The notes: a model not told the origin generated them from the sequence alone. A DNA stretch of 21,063 nt from JBJXHB01 sp046160725 (GCA_046160725.1 JBJXHB010000331.1:1-21063), one strand, 5' to 3'; counted from the first letter of the stretch, positions 1 through 7,894 are shown. Numbers and translations: made by a program.

Positions 1-291
1 ATCGCCGCGGACCTGAAGTTCCACGGCTTCCTTTACGAGTTGTCGGGCAACCCGCTGGTGGCGCCGGCGATGGAGGCCCACCTGGCCTATGCCCAGCGCG
101 TGATGGGCGAGGTGCTGATGCGCGACGAGAAGCCGCGCGACGTCTGGGACCAGCACGAACGCATCCTGGATGCCATCGTCGCCGGCCAGGGCGAGCAGGC
201 CGAGGCGCTGGTGCGCCGGCACGTCGGCGACGCGTCGTCCTTCATGGTCGCGCGTCTGCGCGGCCGGGTGGCCGAAGCCGTGCCCAGGTAG
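1..291 (+). CDS. GntR-family (FadR/FCD subfamily) transcriptional regulator, C-terminal part only
   Basis: The reading frame is open from the first base and ends at TAG, giving 96 residues of the C-terminal ligand-binding FCD domain. The N-terminal winged-helix DNA-binding domain lies outside the window. Visible FCD features are a D-x-x-x-H motif (D4, H8) followed by the typical L-x-E-L-S-G-N-P, then H52 in 'DQHERILDAI' and H74 in 'VRRHV'. Together these match the Asp/three-His metal and ligand site of FCD proteins. Members of this family sense organic acids or CoA-linked metabolites. It faces the end of the box operon convergently, so a role in aromatic acid or dicarboxylate control is possible but is inferred from position only. 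The exact ligand cannot be told from this fragment. Confidence 0.85.
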   Translation: MAADLKFHGFLYELSGNPLVAPAMEAHLAYAQRVMGEVLMRDEKPRDVWDQHERILDAIVAGQGEQAEALVRRHVGDASSFMVARLRGRVAEAVPR

Positions 292-339
292 TCCGGCGTC
301 CGCAGCCGAGACCCTGACCTTGCCATCCGGCCGGCGCCA

Positions 340-786
340 TCAGGCCGGCGCCGGATCCAGGTCGAAAAGGCTGGTCGCCTCCAGGTCCAGCACCTCGGCG
401 CCGGCGGCGTTGAACAGCTGCCAGCGCCAGCGCAGGATGCCCAGCCCGGGCTGGGTGCGCGAGCGGCGGGTCTCGATGACGGTGGCGGTCAGCGACAGTG
501 CATCGCCCGGGCGCACCGGATGGGGCCAACGGATGCCGGCGATGCCGGGCGAGGCGAAGGACTCGCTGCCGGCCAGGGCCGTGTCCACCGCCAGCCGCAT
601 GGCGATGCTGCAGGTGTGCCAGCCGCTGGCGATCAGGCCGTTGAAGCGGCCCGCGCCGGCGGCGGCCGGGTCGGCATGGAACCACTGGGGGTCCCAGCGC
701 CGTGCGAAATCCAGCACCTCGGCCTCGTCGACCCGGTACGGGCCGGCCTGGATCACCTGGCCGGGGTGGAACTCGGCGAACTTCAT
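340..786 (-). CDS. MaoC-family enoyl-CoA hydratase/dehydratase
   Basis: This is a 148-residue single hotdog-fold protein of the MaoC/PhaJ type, the usual length for one-domain members. The catalytic signature D32-P-Q-W-F-H37 matches the Asp/His pair (about D31/H36) of R-specific enoyl-CoA hydratases. The start is the ATG at 786-784, which shares an ATGA overlap with the stop of the upstream dehydrogenase gene, so translation is probably coupled. The same frame stays open further upstream inside the dehydrogenase gene, but that part is a shadow. As last gene of the boxCBA transcript it probably adds water to an unsaturated C6-dicarboxyl-CoA after ring cleavage. It could instead act on other CoA esters. 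Family assignment is firm, substrate is inferred. Family members usually make the (R)-hydroxy isomer, which is odd beside the neighbouring dehydrogenase. Confidence 0.85.
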   Translation of the reverse strand: MKFAEFHPGQVIQAGPYRVDEAEVLDFARRWDPQWFHADPAAAGAGRFNGLIASGWHTCSIAMRLAVDTALAGSESFASPGIAGIRWPHPVRPGDALSLTATVIETRRSRTQPGLGILRWRWQLFNAAGAEVLDLEATSLFDLDPAPA

Positions 787-2312
787 GCCGCCTGCCGGCG
801 CAGCCAGGGGCTGATGCGGTAGCGCTCGCCGCGGTGGTGGGCGTCCAGCGCATCGAGCACGCCCATCACGCCGGCCACGCCCCAGCGCTGCAGCCACTCG
901 AACGGGCCGGCCGGGTAGGACACGCCGAGCTTCATCGCGCTGTTCGCGCCGTCGGGCGTGCACACGCCCTGCAGCACGGCGTCGGACGCCTCGTTGACCA
1001 GCATGGCGATGGTGCGCGCCACCACCAGGCCGGGGGCGTCGGCCATGGCCAGCGGCGCAAAGCCCAGCGCCGCCAGCCAGGCCGGTGCTTGGGCGCGCCA
1101 GGTGTCCGATGCGCCGGCGCTGACGGCATAGGCCAGCGCGCCGCCCGGCACCGCCGGCCACTGCATGGGTCGGTCGAAGACGGCGGTGTCCGGCGCGGCC
1201 AGCTGCGCCGCCATGGCCTGCGCCGTGCGGCCGTCGGTCAGCACCAGCCGTGCGCCGTCGACGGCCAGGCCGGTCCAGCGGCTGTCGCGCTCGCGGGCCG
1301 GGCCCCAGCCCTGGGGCTGCAGCGCTTGCGTGGCAGCGGCCTCCAGCGCATCGGCCAGAGGGCCGTCGCCATGCACGGTAACGGTGGCCGCCGGCGCCGG
1401 CGGCGCCAGGTTCAGCGCCGGCAGCGCCGGCGCACCCGCCGGGTAGGCATAGAAACCGCGCCCGCTCTTGCGGCCGAGCAGGCCGCCGTCGACCATCTCG
1501 CGCTGCAGCAGCGACGGCAGGTAGCGCTTGTCCTGGAAGTTGGCGTCGTAGACCGAGCAGGTGACCGCGAAGTTGGTGTCGTGGCCCACCAGGTCCATCA
1601 GCTCGCAAGGCCCCATGCGGAAGCCGGCGGCCTTCAGGCAGGCATCCAGGGCGTTGGGCGCCAGGGCCTGCTCCAGCAGCAGCGCCAGCGCCTCGGCATA
1701 GAAGGGCCGGGCGATGCGGTTGACGATGAAGCCCGGCGTGCTCCTGGCATGCACCGGCACCTTGCCCCAGACGCGGCTCAGCTCGTAGATGGCGTCGGCC
1801 ACCGCCGGGGCGGTGTGCAGGCCGTGCACCACCTCGACCAGCTTCATCAGCGGCACCGGGTTGAAGAAGTGCATGCCCACCAGCCGGCCGGGATGCTTCA
1901 GGCCGTTGGCGATGGCGGTGACGCTGATCGAACTGGTGTTGGTGGCCAGCACGCAGCGCTCGGAGACGATGTCCTCGAGTTGGGCGAACAGCGCGCGCTT
2001 GGCGGCCAGGTTCTCGACGATGGCCTCGACCACCAGCGTGCAGTCGGCGGCCTCGCGGAGGCTGCCGATCGGGCGGATGCGGGCCATCGCCGCGGCGGCC
2101 TGGTCGGCCGCCAGCTTGCCCTTGGCCACCAGGCCGTCCAGCGTGTCCTGCAGCCGGGCCCGGGCCTGGGCGGCCGCGCCGTCGCGGGTGTCGAACAGCA
2201 GCACCGCATGGCCGCTCTGGGCGGCCACCTGCACGATGCCGATGCCCATCAGGCCGGCGCCCACCACCAGGGTGGGTGCGGCGCGCAGGTCGAGTGCCGA
2301 GTCACTTGTCAT
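783..2312 (-). CDS. 3-hydroxyacyl-CoA dehydrogenase, PaaH/PaaC-like (probable 3-hydroxyadipyl-CoA dehydrogenase)
   Basis: It oxidises a 3-hydroxyacyl-CoA with NAD+. The 509-residue length and two C-terminal dehydrogenase repeats fit the PaaH/PaaC group, which converts 3-hydroxyadipyl-CoA to beta-ketoadipyl-CoA. The Rossmann motif GAGLMG is at residues 18-23. The catalytic His-Glu pair is at H148 (in 'MHFFNP') and E160 (in 'KLVEVV'), with S127/S128 in 'NTSSIS' and Asn in 'GFIVNR'. The ATG at 2312-2310 was chosen because it overlaps the boxA stop as TGATG; a TTG one codon earlier is also in frame but less likely. The gene is fourth in the box operon. Its product is two steps from the beta-ketoadipyl-CoA formed from benzoyl-CoA, which supports the role. 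The second C-terminal domain is more divergent than the first. Confidence 0.9.
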   Translation of the reverse strand: MTSDSALDLRAAPTLVVGAGLMGIGIVQVAAQSGHAVLLFDTRDGAAAQARARLQDTLDGLVAKGKLAADQAAAAMARIRPIGSLREAADCTLVVEAIVENLAAKRALFAQLEDIVSERCVLATNTSSISVTAIANGLKHPGRLVGMHFFNPVPLMKLVEVVHGLHTAPAVADAIYELSRVWGKVPVHARSTPGFIVNRIARPFYAEALALLLEQALAPNALDACLKAAGFRMGPCELMDLVGHDTNFAVTCSVYDANFQDKRYLPSLLQREMVDGGLLGRKSGRGFYAYPAGAPALPALNLAPPAPAATVTVHGDGPLADALEAAATQALQPQGWGPARERDSRWTGLAVDGARLVLTDGRTAQAMAAQLAAPDTAVFDRPMQWPAVPGGALAYAVSAGASDTWRAQAPAWLAALGFAPLAMADAPGLVVARTIAMLVNEASDAVLQGVCTPDGANSAMKLGVSYPAGPFEWLQRWGVAGVMGVLDALDAHHRGERYRISPWLRRQAA

Positions 2313-3637
2313 CAATACGTCTCCAGGTGCAGCCGGCCCTCACGCTTGAGCGCGGCGGCGGTGGTGTCCCAATCCAGCCCCGCATTCTTGGCGATGTCGC
2401 GCAGGGCCTGCACCACGCCCTCCTCCATGGCCTTCAGCCCGCAGACGTAGAAGTGCGCCTGCCCGTCCGCCAGCAGCCGTGCCAGCTCGGCGCTGTGCTC
2501 GCGCATGGCGTCCTGCACATAGGTCTTGGGCTGGCCGGGCGTACGGCTGAACGCGAAGTGAATGTCGATGAAGTCCCGGGGCAGGTTCTGCAGCGGCCCG
2601 AAGTAGGGCAGCTCCTCCTTGGTGCGGGCGCCGAAGAACAGCAGCAGCCGGCCGCCATCGGCCTTGCTGTCGTCGGAGCCGGCCGCAACGGCCTTGCGCT
2701 GCCGCCGCCGCCATTCGGTCATGGCCCGCATCGGCGCCGATCCGGTGCCGGTGCAGATCATCACGACGTGGCTGCCCGCATGGTTGGGCATCAGGAAGCT
2801 GCTGCCGAAGGGGCCGATGACCTCGACCTTGTCGCCTACCTTCAGGTCGCACATGTAGTTGCTGGCCACGCCGCGCACCGGGCGGCCGTCGTGGTCCTCC
2901 AGCACCCGCTTGATGGTCAGCGACAGGTTGTTGTAGCCCGGCCGCTCGCCGTTGCGCGGGCTGGCCACGCTGTACTGCCGCGCATGGTGCGGCCGGCCAC
3001 CGGCATCGGTGCCCGGCGGCAGGATGCCGATGCTCTGGCCCTCCAGCACCGGGAAGGGCATGGCGCCGAAGTCCAGCACGACATGGTGGGTGTCGTAGTC
3101 GCTGCCGACCTCGGTCACGCGCACATTGCCGGTGACCGTGGCGGTGACGGACTTCTGCGCCGCCTTGGGGCCGTAGAGGTTGGTATAGGCATGCGCGGCC
3201 GACCAGGGTGGCAGCGTGGCGCTGTAGGCGCCGCTGCTGAAGCCTGTGCCGCTCCCGGCCGGCTCGGCCGCAGCGGCGTGCTGCGGTGCAGCCGCCGGGG
3301 CGTCGGCGTCGGCGCCCGCAACGACACCGGTGCCGGCACCGGTGTCGGCCAGCTCCGCCGGCGACAGCTCGGCGGGCAACTCGTCCCAGCCGAGCTGGTC
3401 CTGCACGCTGTACGCCCGCACCCGCGGCATCGTGCGGTAGTTGTCGATGCTGCCGGTGGGGCAGGGCGAGATGCAGTCGTTGCACCAGTCGCACTTGTCG
3501 GGGTCGACCACGTAGTTGCGGGCGTCGTGGGTGACGGCGCCGCGCGGGCAGATCGACTCGCAGGTGTTGCAGCGGATGCAGATCTCGGGGTCGATCAGGT
3601 GCTGCTTGATGACGGCGGCTTCGGCGGGCGCGTTCAT
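2312..3637 (-). CDS. boxA: Benzoyl-CoA 2,3-epoxidase, reductase component BoxA
   Basis: BoxA passes electrons from NADPH through FAD and two [4Fe-4S] clusters to the diiron epoxidase BoxB. The 441-residue protein begins with a bacterial two-cluster ferredoxin domain: cysteines 20, 23, 26, 30 and 49, 52, 55, 59. An Ala/Gly-rich linker (about 95-135) follows, then a ferredoxin-NADP+ reductase module with the FAD motif R220-Q-Y-S, the nucleotide motif GTGSAP at 297-302 and YVCG at 397-400. This domain order is diagnostic of BoxA. The ATG at 3637 has a strong purine-rich ribosome site (complement of 3642-3652, GAGGAGAGAGA) five bases upstream. It lies 34 bp after boxB and overlaps the dehydrogenase start. 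The protein is soluble and cytoplasmic, with no signal peptide. Confidence 0.96.
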   Translation of the reverse strand: MNAPAEAAVIKQHLIDPEICIRCNTCESICPRGAVTHDARNYVVDPDKCDWCNDCISPCPTGSIDNYRTMPRVRAYSVQDQLGWDELPAELSPAELADTGAGTGVVAGADADAPAAAPQHAAAAEPAGSGTGFSSGAYSATLPPWSAAHAYTNLYGPKAAQKSVTATVTGNVRVTEVGSDYDTHHVVLDFGAMPFPVLEGQSIGILPPGTDAGGRPHHARQYSVASPRNGERPGYNNLSLTIKRVLEDHDGRPVRGVASNYMCDLKVGDKVEVIGPFGSSFLMPNHAGSHVVMICTGTGSAPMRAMTEWRRRQRKAVAAGSDDSKADGGRLLLFFGARTKEELPYFGPLQNLPRDFIDIHFAFSRTPGQPKTYVQDAMREHSAELARLLADGQAHFYVCGLKAMEEGVVQALRDIAKNAGLDWDTTAAALKREGRLHLETY

Positions 3638-3671
3638 GTCGTCTCTCTCCTCGGCACACCCGCCGCAGGGA

Positions 3672-5099
3672 TCAATTGAATCGGACGTATTCGAAGTCCA
3701 CCGGCTGGCGATTGATGCCCATCACCGGCGGCGCGATCCAGTTGGCGAACTTGCCGGGTTCCACCACCCGCCCCATCAGGCTCGTCACATAAGCGCGGTC
3801 CTCGGCGGTGGGCAGCCAGTCGCCGGCGCGGGCCGCCCACTCGGCGGCGCTGACGACCTGGCCCTCGGGCGACACCTTGGCACCGGCCAGCGTGCCGATG
3901 TTGCGGTGGAAGGCCTTGTGCGGCACCTTGAGCCGGAACGGGATGCCAGCCTTGTCGATGACCCGGTTCCAGCGCTCGATGCCGGCCACGCTGTCCTTGA
4001 TGTAGTCGTCGCGCAGCACCTCGTTCAAGGCGTTGAGCATCGGCACCTCCTTCTCGACCAGCTTGCTGTCGGCGATGTTGAGCACCCGGTAGGTCTGGCC
4101 GCGCAGCTGGTGGTCGTCGCTGCGCTTGCCTTCCTCGTAGCGGCCCTTCAGGCCGGTGGAGTAGAAGGTCGCGGCGTTGCTGGACTCGTCCGCGCCGAAC
4201 AGGTCCACGGTGACGCTGAAGTGAAAGTTCAGGTAGCGCTGAAGCGTCGGCAGGTCGATCACGCCGGCCTCGCGCAGCTTGGCCGGATCGTCGGTCTTGA
4301 GCTCGTTCATGGCGTTGACGGTGCGCTGGATCACGCGCGACACGCCGCTCTCGCCGACGAACATGTGGTGCGCCTCCTCCGTCAGCATGAACTTGGTCGT
4401 GCGCGCCAGCGGGTCGAAGCTGCTCTCGGCCAGTGCGCAGAGCTGGAACTTGCCGTCGCGGTCGGTGAAGTAGGTGAACATGAAGAAGCTCAGCCAGTCC
4501 GGCGTCTTCTCGTTGAAGGCCTGCAGGATGCGCGGGTTGTCCTCCTCGCCGCTGCGGCGCTGCAACAGCGCCTCGGCCTCCTCGCGGCCGTCGCGTCCGA
4601 AGTGCTTGTGCAGCAGGTAGACCATGGCCCACAGATGGCGGCCTTCCTCGACGTTGACCTGGAACAGGTTGCGCAGGTCGTACTGGCTGGGGCAGGTCAG
4701 GCCGAGGTGGCGCTGCTGCTCGACCGACGCGGGCTCGGTGTCGCCCTGGGTGACGATGATGCGGCGCAGGTTGGCGCGGTACTCGCCGGGCACGTCCTGC
4801 CAGGCGCGCTCGCCCTTGTGGTCGCCGAAGTGGATCTCGCGGTTGGCGTCGCCCGGGTTGAGGAAGATGCCCCAGCGGTAGTCCGGCATCTTGACGTGGC
4901 CGAACTGGGCCCAGCCCTGCGGGTCCACGCTGACGGCGGTGCGCAGGTAGACGTCGAAATTCTGCGAGCCCTCCGGCCCCATGTCGCCCCACCAGGACAG
5001 GAAGTTCGGCTGCCACTGCTCCAGCGCGCGTTGCAGCGTGCGGTCCTCCGACAGGTTGACGTTGTTGGGGATCTTCTGGCTGTAGTCGATGGTGCTCAT
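3672..5099 (-). CDS. boxB: Benzoyl-CoA 2,3-epoxidase, diiron oxygenase component BoxB
   Basis: BoxB inserts one oxygen atom into the ring of benzoyl-CoA to give the 2,3-epoxide, the defining step of aerobic CoA-dependent benzoate breakdown. The 475-residue length is that of the family. Likely diiron ligands are E122, E152 and H155 (motif EEGRH), D213, E242 and H245 (motif EEAHH). These are shifted by two from the ligands I recall for the Azoarcus evansii enzyme (E120, E150, H153, D211, E240, H243). The start at 5099 gives the conserved N-terminus beginning MSTIDYSQKIPNNVNLS; its ribosome site is weak. It is the second gene of boxCBA, 36 bp after boxC and 34 bp before boxA. All expected metal ligands are present, so it should be functional. 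Confidence 0.97.
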   Translation of the reverse strand: MSTIDYSQKIPNNVNLSEDRTLQRALEQWQPNFLSWWGDMGPEGSQNFDVYLRTAVSVDPQGWAQFGHVKMPDYRWGIFLNPGDANREIHFGDHKGERAWQDVPGEYRANLRRIIVTQGDTEPASVEQQRHLGLTCPSQYDLRNLFQVNVEEGRHLWAMVYLLHKHFGRDGREEAEALLQRRSGEEDNPRILQAFNEKTPDWLSFFMFTYFTDRDGKFQLCALAESSFDPLARTTKFMLTEEAHHMFVGESGVSRVIQRTVNAMNELKTDDPAKLREAGVIDLPTLQRYLNFHFSVTVDLFGADESSNAATFYSTGLKGRYEEGKRSDDHQLRGQTYRVLNIADSKLVEKEVPMLNALNEVLRDDYIKDSVAGIERWNRVIDKAGIPFRLKVPHKAFHRNIGTLAGAKVSPEGQVVSAAEWAARAGDWLPTAEDRAYVTSLMGRVVEPGKFANWIAPPVMGINRQPVDFEYVRFN

Positions 5100-5135
5100 G
5101 GCGATGGTCTCGATTCGGTTGGGTAGATGGAGCGG

Positions 5136-6794
5136 TTAGACGCGATTCCAGTCGAAGGCGGCCTTGTCGCCCTTGCCGTAGACCTTGAGCGCGCCCTTTT
5201 CGCCCACGGCGTTGGGGCGCTGGAAGATCCAGTTCTGCCAGGCGGTGAGGCGGCCGAAGATGCGGGTGACCATGTTCTCGCGGCCGTTGAAGCGCAGGTT
5301 GGCCTCCAGGCCGGTCAGCGCATCCGGGCTCATCGCTGCGCGCTCCTCGATGGCGATGCGCACCTCGTCGTCCCAGTCGATGTCGTCCGGGTTGGCGGTC
5401 ACCAGGCCCAGGGCATGGGCGGCGTCGGCGTCCAGCGCCTGGCCGGCCCGGGCCCGCACCGCCTCCATGGCGGGTGCCTCGTCGTAGAACCGCCGCTGCA
5501 GCCGGCTCTCGCCGGTGGCCATCGGGTACAGGCCGAAGTTGGCATCGCCCACGGTGATGGTCGGCGCCCGCGCGGTGTCGTCCGGCAGGGCCAGCTGGTA
5601 GCTGCGGTCGCAGGCCAGGGCCAGCTCCAAGAAGCTGCCGGCAAAGCACGAGCCCGGCTCGATCAGCGCAAACAGGCTGCGGCTGCTGACGTCCAGGCGG
5701 CTGAAGGCGCGGCGCAGCGCGCCGATGGTCTCGCGCACGAACCAGTGGTCGCGGTGCGCCAGCAGCGCGGCGTCGGCCGCCAGCACGGCGTCGGCGTCGC
5801 CTTCGGTCTTGATGAGCCAGGTGCCGATGTCCAGCTCATTGGTGCGCATAGCCAGGATGGCGTCGTCCAGCTCGCGTGCCAGCGCCAGCGGATACCAGGC
5901 GGCGCCCGCGGCCTCGATGCCGGCGATGTCGGCCGCCACCGGCGCGGCAGGTGCCCGGACGGTGAAGGTGGCCACGCGGCGGCTGCGGTCGATCTGGACC
6001 GTGACGTAGTCGTAGCGCAGCGCGTCCGGCTCGACGGTGCAGGCCAGCGGCGTCAGCGCCACGCCCCGGGCGCCGGCCGGGCGGTCGCTGCGCTCGGCCA
6101 GCTGCAGGGCGCGCTCCTGCACCCGGGCCGCAAACTGCGCCGGCTTGGCGACGGCGTCCACCAGGCGCCAGTCCACTGCCTTCTGGCCGCGCACGCCCTC
6201 GACGCTGGTGCAGAAGATGTCGGCCAGGTCGTGGCGCACGCGGCGCTTGTCGGTGACCCGGGTCAGGCCGCCGGTGCCGGGCAGCACGCCCAGCAGCGGC
6301 ACCTCGGGCAGACTCACCGAGCTGGAGCGGTCGTCCACCAGGATGATCTCGTCGCAGGCCAGCGCCACCTCGTAGCCGCCGCCGGCGCAGGCGCCATTGA
6401 CGGCGGCCAGGAACTTCAGTCCCGAGTGCTTCGACGAGTCCTCCATGCCATTGCGCGTCTCGTTGGTGAACTTGCAGAAGTTCACCTTCCAGGCATGGCT
6501 GGACACGCCGAGCATGAAGATGTTGGCGCCCGAGCAGAAGACCTTGTCCTTCAGGCTGGTGAGCACGACGGTGCGCACCTCCGGGTGCTCGAAGCGGATG
6601 CGGTTGAGCGCGTCGTTCAGCTCGATGTCCACGCCCAGGTCGTAGCTGTTGAGCTTGAGCTTGTAGCCGGGGCGCAGGCCGGCGTTCTCGTCGAAGTCGG
6701 CGCCGAGAGTGGCCACCGGGCCTTCGAAGCTCAGCTTCCAGTGGCGGTAGCGGGACGGGTCGGTCTGGTAGTCGACGCGGTTGCTGTGGCTCAT
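5136..6794 (-). CDS. boxC: 2,3-epoxybenzoyl-CoA dihydrolase BoxC
   Basis: BoxC hydrolyses and cleaves the non-aromatic 2,3-epoxybenzoyl-CoA ring to 3,4-dehydroadipyl-CoA semialdehyde and formate. The 552-residue product is a double crotonase-fold protein of the usual BoxC length. Visible features are the CoA/oxyanion regions FCSGANIFML (86-95) and NGACAGGGYE (133-142), the segment LPEVPLLGVLPGTGG (162-176), and a C-terminal second crotonase-like half. The ATG at 6794 was chosen because the encoded start (MSHSNRVDYQTDPSRYRHWK) looks like BoxC N-termini. The open frame continues 37 codons further upstream but crosses the promoter, so that extension is rejected. It is the first gene of the boxCBA-dehydrogenase-MaoC operon and has its own promoter downstream of boxR. 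Confidence 0.96.
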   Translation of the reverse strand: MSHSNRVDYQTDPSRYRHWKLSFEGPVATLGADFDENAGLRPGYKLKLNSYDLGVDIELNDALNRIRFEHPEVRTVVLTSLKDKVFCSGANIFMLGVSSHAWKVNFCKFTNETRNGMEDSSKHSGLKFLAAVNGACAGGGYEVALACDEIILVDDRSSSVSLPEVPLLGVLPGTGGLTRVTDKRRVRHDLADIFCTSVEGVRGQKAVDWRLVDAVAKPAQFAARVQERALQLAERSDRPAGARGVALTPLACTVEPDALRYDYVTVQIDRSRRVATFTVRAPAAPVAADIAGIEAAGAAWYPLALARELDDAILAMRTNELDIGTWLIKTEGDADAVLAADAALLAHRDHWFVRETIGALRRAFSRLDVSSRSLFALIEPGSCFAGSFLELALACDRSYQLALPDDTARAPTITVGDANFGLYPMATGESRLQRRFYDEAPAMEAVRARAGQALDADAAHALGLVTANPDDIDWDDEVRIAIEERAAMSPDALTGLEANLRFNGRENMVTRIFGRLTAWQNWIFQRPNAVGEKGALKVYGKGDKAAFDWNRV

Positions 6795-6842
6795 GGCGGG
6801 TTCTCGGTGTCGGCCTGGGCGGGCGGCATGGGTTGATGAATG

Positions 6843-6866
6843 ACATGCATGATAGTGCCTGTCATG
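6843..6866. promoter_or_regulatory. Putative BoxR operator, site A (boxC promoter)
   Basis: The 14-bp core TGCATGATAGTGCC (6846-6859) covers the boxC -10 box. Its 24-bp surroundings match site B (7850-7873) at 20 positions, and the core shares TGCA-N-RATA-N-TGC with sites B and C. It also lies inside an imperfect palindrome ATGACA (6840-6845) / TGTCAT (6860-6865). The related regulator BzdR is known to bind TGCA repeats within palindromes, which supports the assignment. Bound protein would block RNA polymerase at the -10. Confidence 0.65.
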
Positions 6867-6877
6867 TCGCCGCGCAA
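6849..6877 (-). promoter_or_regulatory. Probable sigma-70 promoter of boxC (boxCBA operon)
   Basis: On the minus strand a -35 box TTGCGC (complement of 6872-6877) is separated by exactly 17 bp from a -10 box TATCAT (complement of 6849-6854). Transcription would start near 6842, giving a leader of roughly 50 nt before the boxC ATG. The 20 bp upstream of the -35 (6880-6900) are strikingly A/T-rich for this genome, as in an UP element. The -10 is embedded in a putative BoxR operator. The boxR promoter has the same -35/spacer/operator layout. Confidence 0.65.
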
Positions 6878-6897
6878 CCCAAAAATTGCATTTTAAT

Positions 6898-7872
6898 TCA
6901 TGCACTCAGCTGCAGCGCCTCGCGTACCAGGCCGCGCAGGGCCAGAAAGGTCGGCTCCAGCGCCTGGGCGCTGGTGTCCAGCTGGTGGTCGGCCTTGGAA
7001 TAGAAGGCCGCACGGCCGGCCAGGATGCTCTTCAGGTCGTCCATGGCCTCGCGGCTGGCGGCCATCGGGCGCAGGTCGCCCTGGGCCGCCACGCGCCGCA
7101 TGTGGTCCTCCGGAGATGCCCGCAGCCACACGGTGGTGCAGTGGCTGAGCAGCTGGTTGAACGTGGCGGCGTCCGACACCAGCCCGCCGGGCGCAGCGAT
7201 CACCGCCTCTGGATACAGCTGCACCGTCTCCTCCAGCGCCCGGCGCTCGTAGCGGCGGTAGGCGTTCTGCCCGTACAGGGCCTGGATCTCGCCCACGCTG
7301 CAGCCGGCAAACGCCTCGATCTCGCGGCTCAGCTCGATGAACGGGAAGCCCAGGTCGTCGGCCAGCAGCCGGCCCAGCGTGGACTTGCCGGCACCGCGCA
7401 GCCCGACCAGGGCGATGCGCGAGCTGCGGACACCCGCCGCCTGGCCCGGTGCGCCACCGGTGCCGTAGAGCTCGCCGATGGCGACCCGGGCCCGTCGCAG
7501 CGCCGCCTCGTCCTTGTGTTCGAGCAGCTCGCGGATCAGCAGCCACTCCGGCGACTGGGTCGTCATGTCGCCGAGCAGCTCGGCCAGCGAGCATTGCAGG
7601 GCTTGCGACACCTGCAGCAGGATCAGGATGGATGCATTGCCGACGCCGTACTCCAGATTAGCCAGGTGCCGCTCGGACACATCGGCGGCCTGGGCCAGCG
7701 CCTTGCGGGTCATGCCGCGACGCGAACGAAGTGCGCGCACACGATCGCCCAGAGACTCCAGAAACGGATGCTTCACCGGGTCGGACCCCGCAGCAGCCGT
7801 GGCGCCGGAGGCATCTGCCGAAGATCGAGGCGGTTGCCCAAGCGGCGCAACATGCAGAATAGTGCTTGACAT
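6898..7872 (-). CDS. boxR: BoxR, XRE-family regulator with shikimate-kinase-like effector domain (box operon repressor)
   Basis: The 324-residue protein joins an N-terminal XRE/lambda-repressor-type helix-turn-helix (about 40-101, with TRKALAQAADVSERHLANLE) to a C-terminal shikimate-kinase-like P-loop domain (about 151-320, Walker A GLRGAGKST at 157-165). This fusion is specific to the BzdR/BoxR family. In Azoarcus, members repress benzoyl-CoA pathway genes and release DNA on binding benzoyl-CoA. It lies 103 bp upstream of boxC on the same strand and diverges from bclA, the expected place for an autoregulated repressor. The ATG at 7872 leaves a poorly structured 35-residue tail and has no clear ribosome site. 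A GTG at 7776 (residue 33) would give a more typical start just before the helix-turn-helix, so the start is uncertain. Confidence 0.93.
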   Translation of the reverse strand: MSSTILHVAPLGQPPRSSADASGATAAAGSDPVKHPFLESLGDRVRALRSRRGMTRKALAQAADVSERHLANLEYGVGNASILILLQVSQALQCSLAELLGDMTTQSPEWLLIRELLEHKDEAALRRARVAIGELYGTGGAPGQAAGVRSSRIALVGLRGAGKSTLGRLLADDLGFPFIELSREIEAFAGCSVGEIQALYGQNAYRRYERRALEETVQLYPEAVIAAPGGLVSDAATFNQLLSHCTTVWLRASPEDHMRRVAAQGDLRPMAASREAMDDLKSILAGRAAFYSKADHQLDTSAQALEPTFLALRGLVREALQLSA

Positions 7873-7873
7873 G
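7850..7873. promoter_or_regulatory. Putative BoxR operator, site B (boxR start / bclA -35 region)
   Basis: The core TGCAGAATAGTGCT (7853-7866) belongs to the same TGCA-N6-TGCN family as sites A and C, and the 24-bp element matches site A at 20 of 24 positions. It overlaps the annotated boxR start codon and touches the perfect -35 hexamer TTGACA (7866-7871) of the proposed bclA promoter. Binding here could hinder bclA transcription. Its centre is 48 bp from that of site C, roughly 4.5 helical turns. Confidence 0.55.
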
Positions 7874-7894
7874 AATGGGTTCGGGAACTAACGT
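7866..7894 (+). promoter_or_regulatory. Possible promoter of bclA
   Basis: A perfect -35 hexamer TTGACA (7866-7871) is followed after 17 bp by a weak -10, TAACGT (7889-7894, three of six matches). Transcription would begin close to 7901, where operator site C starts, leaving a leader of about 57 nt. The -35 overlaps operator site B. The weak -10 keeps confidence low; another -10-like element (CACAAT, 7903-7908) lies slightly downstream without a good -35. Confidence 0.35.

Noticed and set aside
325..356. Inverted repeat ATCCGGC/GCCGGAT at the end of the MaoC gene as a terminator
   Set aside because: The stem is only 7 bp, partly inside the coding region, with no T tract. GGCCGGCGCC-type words recur by chance at this GC content.
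787..1608. Upstream extension of the MaoC frame
   Set aside because: It lies inside the dehydrogenase gene in another frame and encodes Arg/Gly/Ala-rich sequence. The real start is the ATG at 786 in the ATGA overlap.
702..2450. Long plus-strand open frame opposite the dehydrogenase gene
   Set aside because: It is antisense to a gene with clear motifs, its Gln/His/Arg/Ala-rich product matches no family, and such frames are typical shadows in high-GC DNA. The same holds for the plus-strand frames at 2276-3679, 3516-5126 and 5127-6836 and the minus-strand frame at 7658-9301.
6795..6905. 37-codon N-terminal extension of boxC
   Set aside because: It crosses the proposed promoter and operator and the end of boxR, and the residues do not resemble a BoxC N-terminus.
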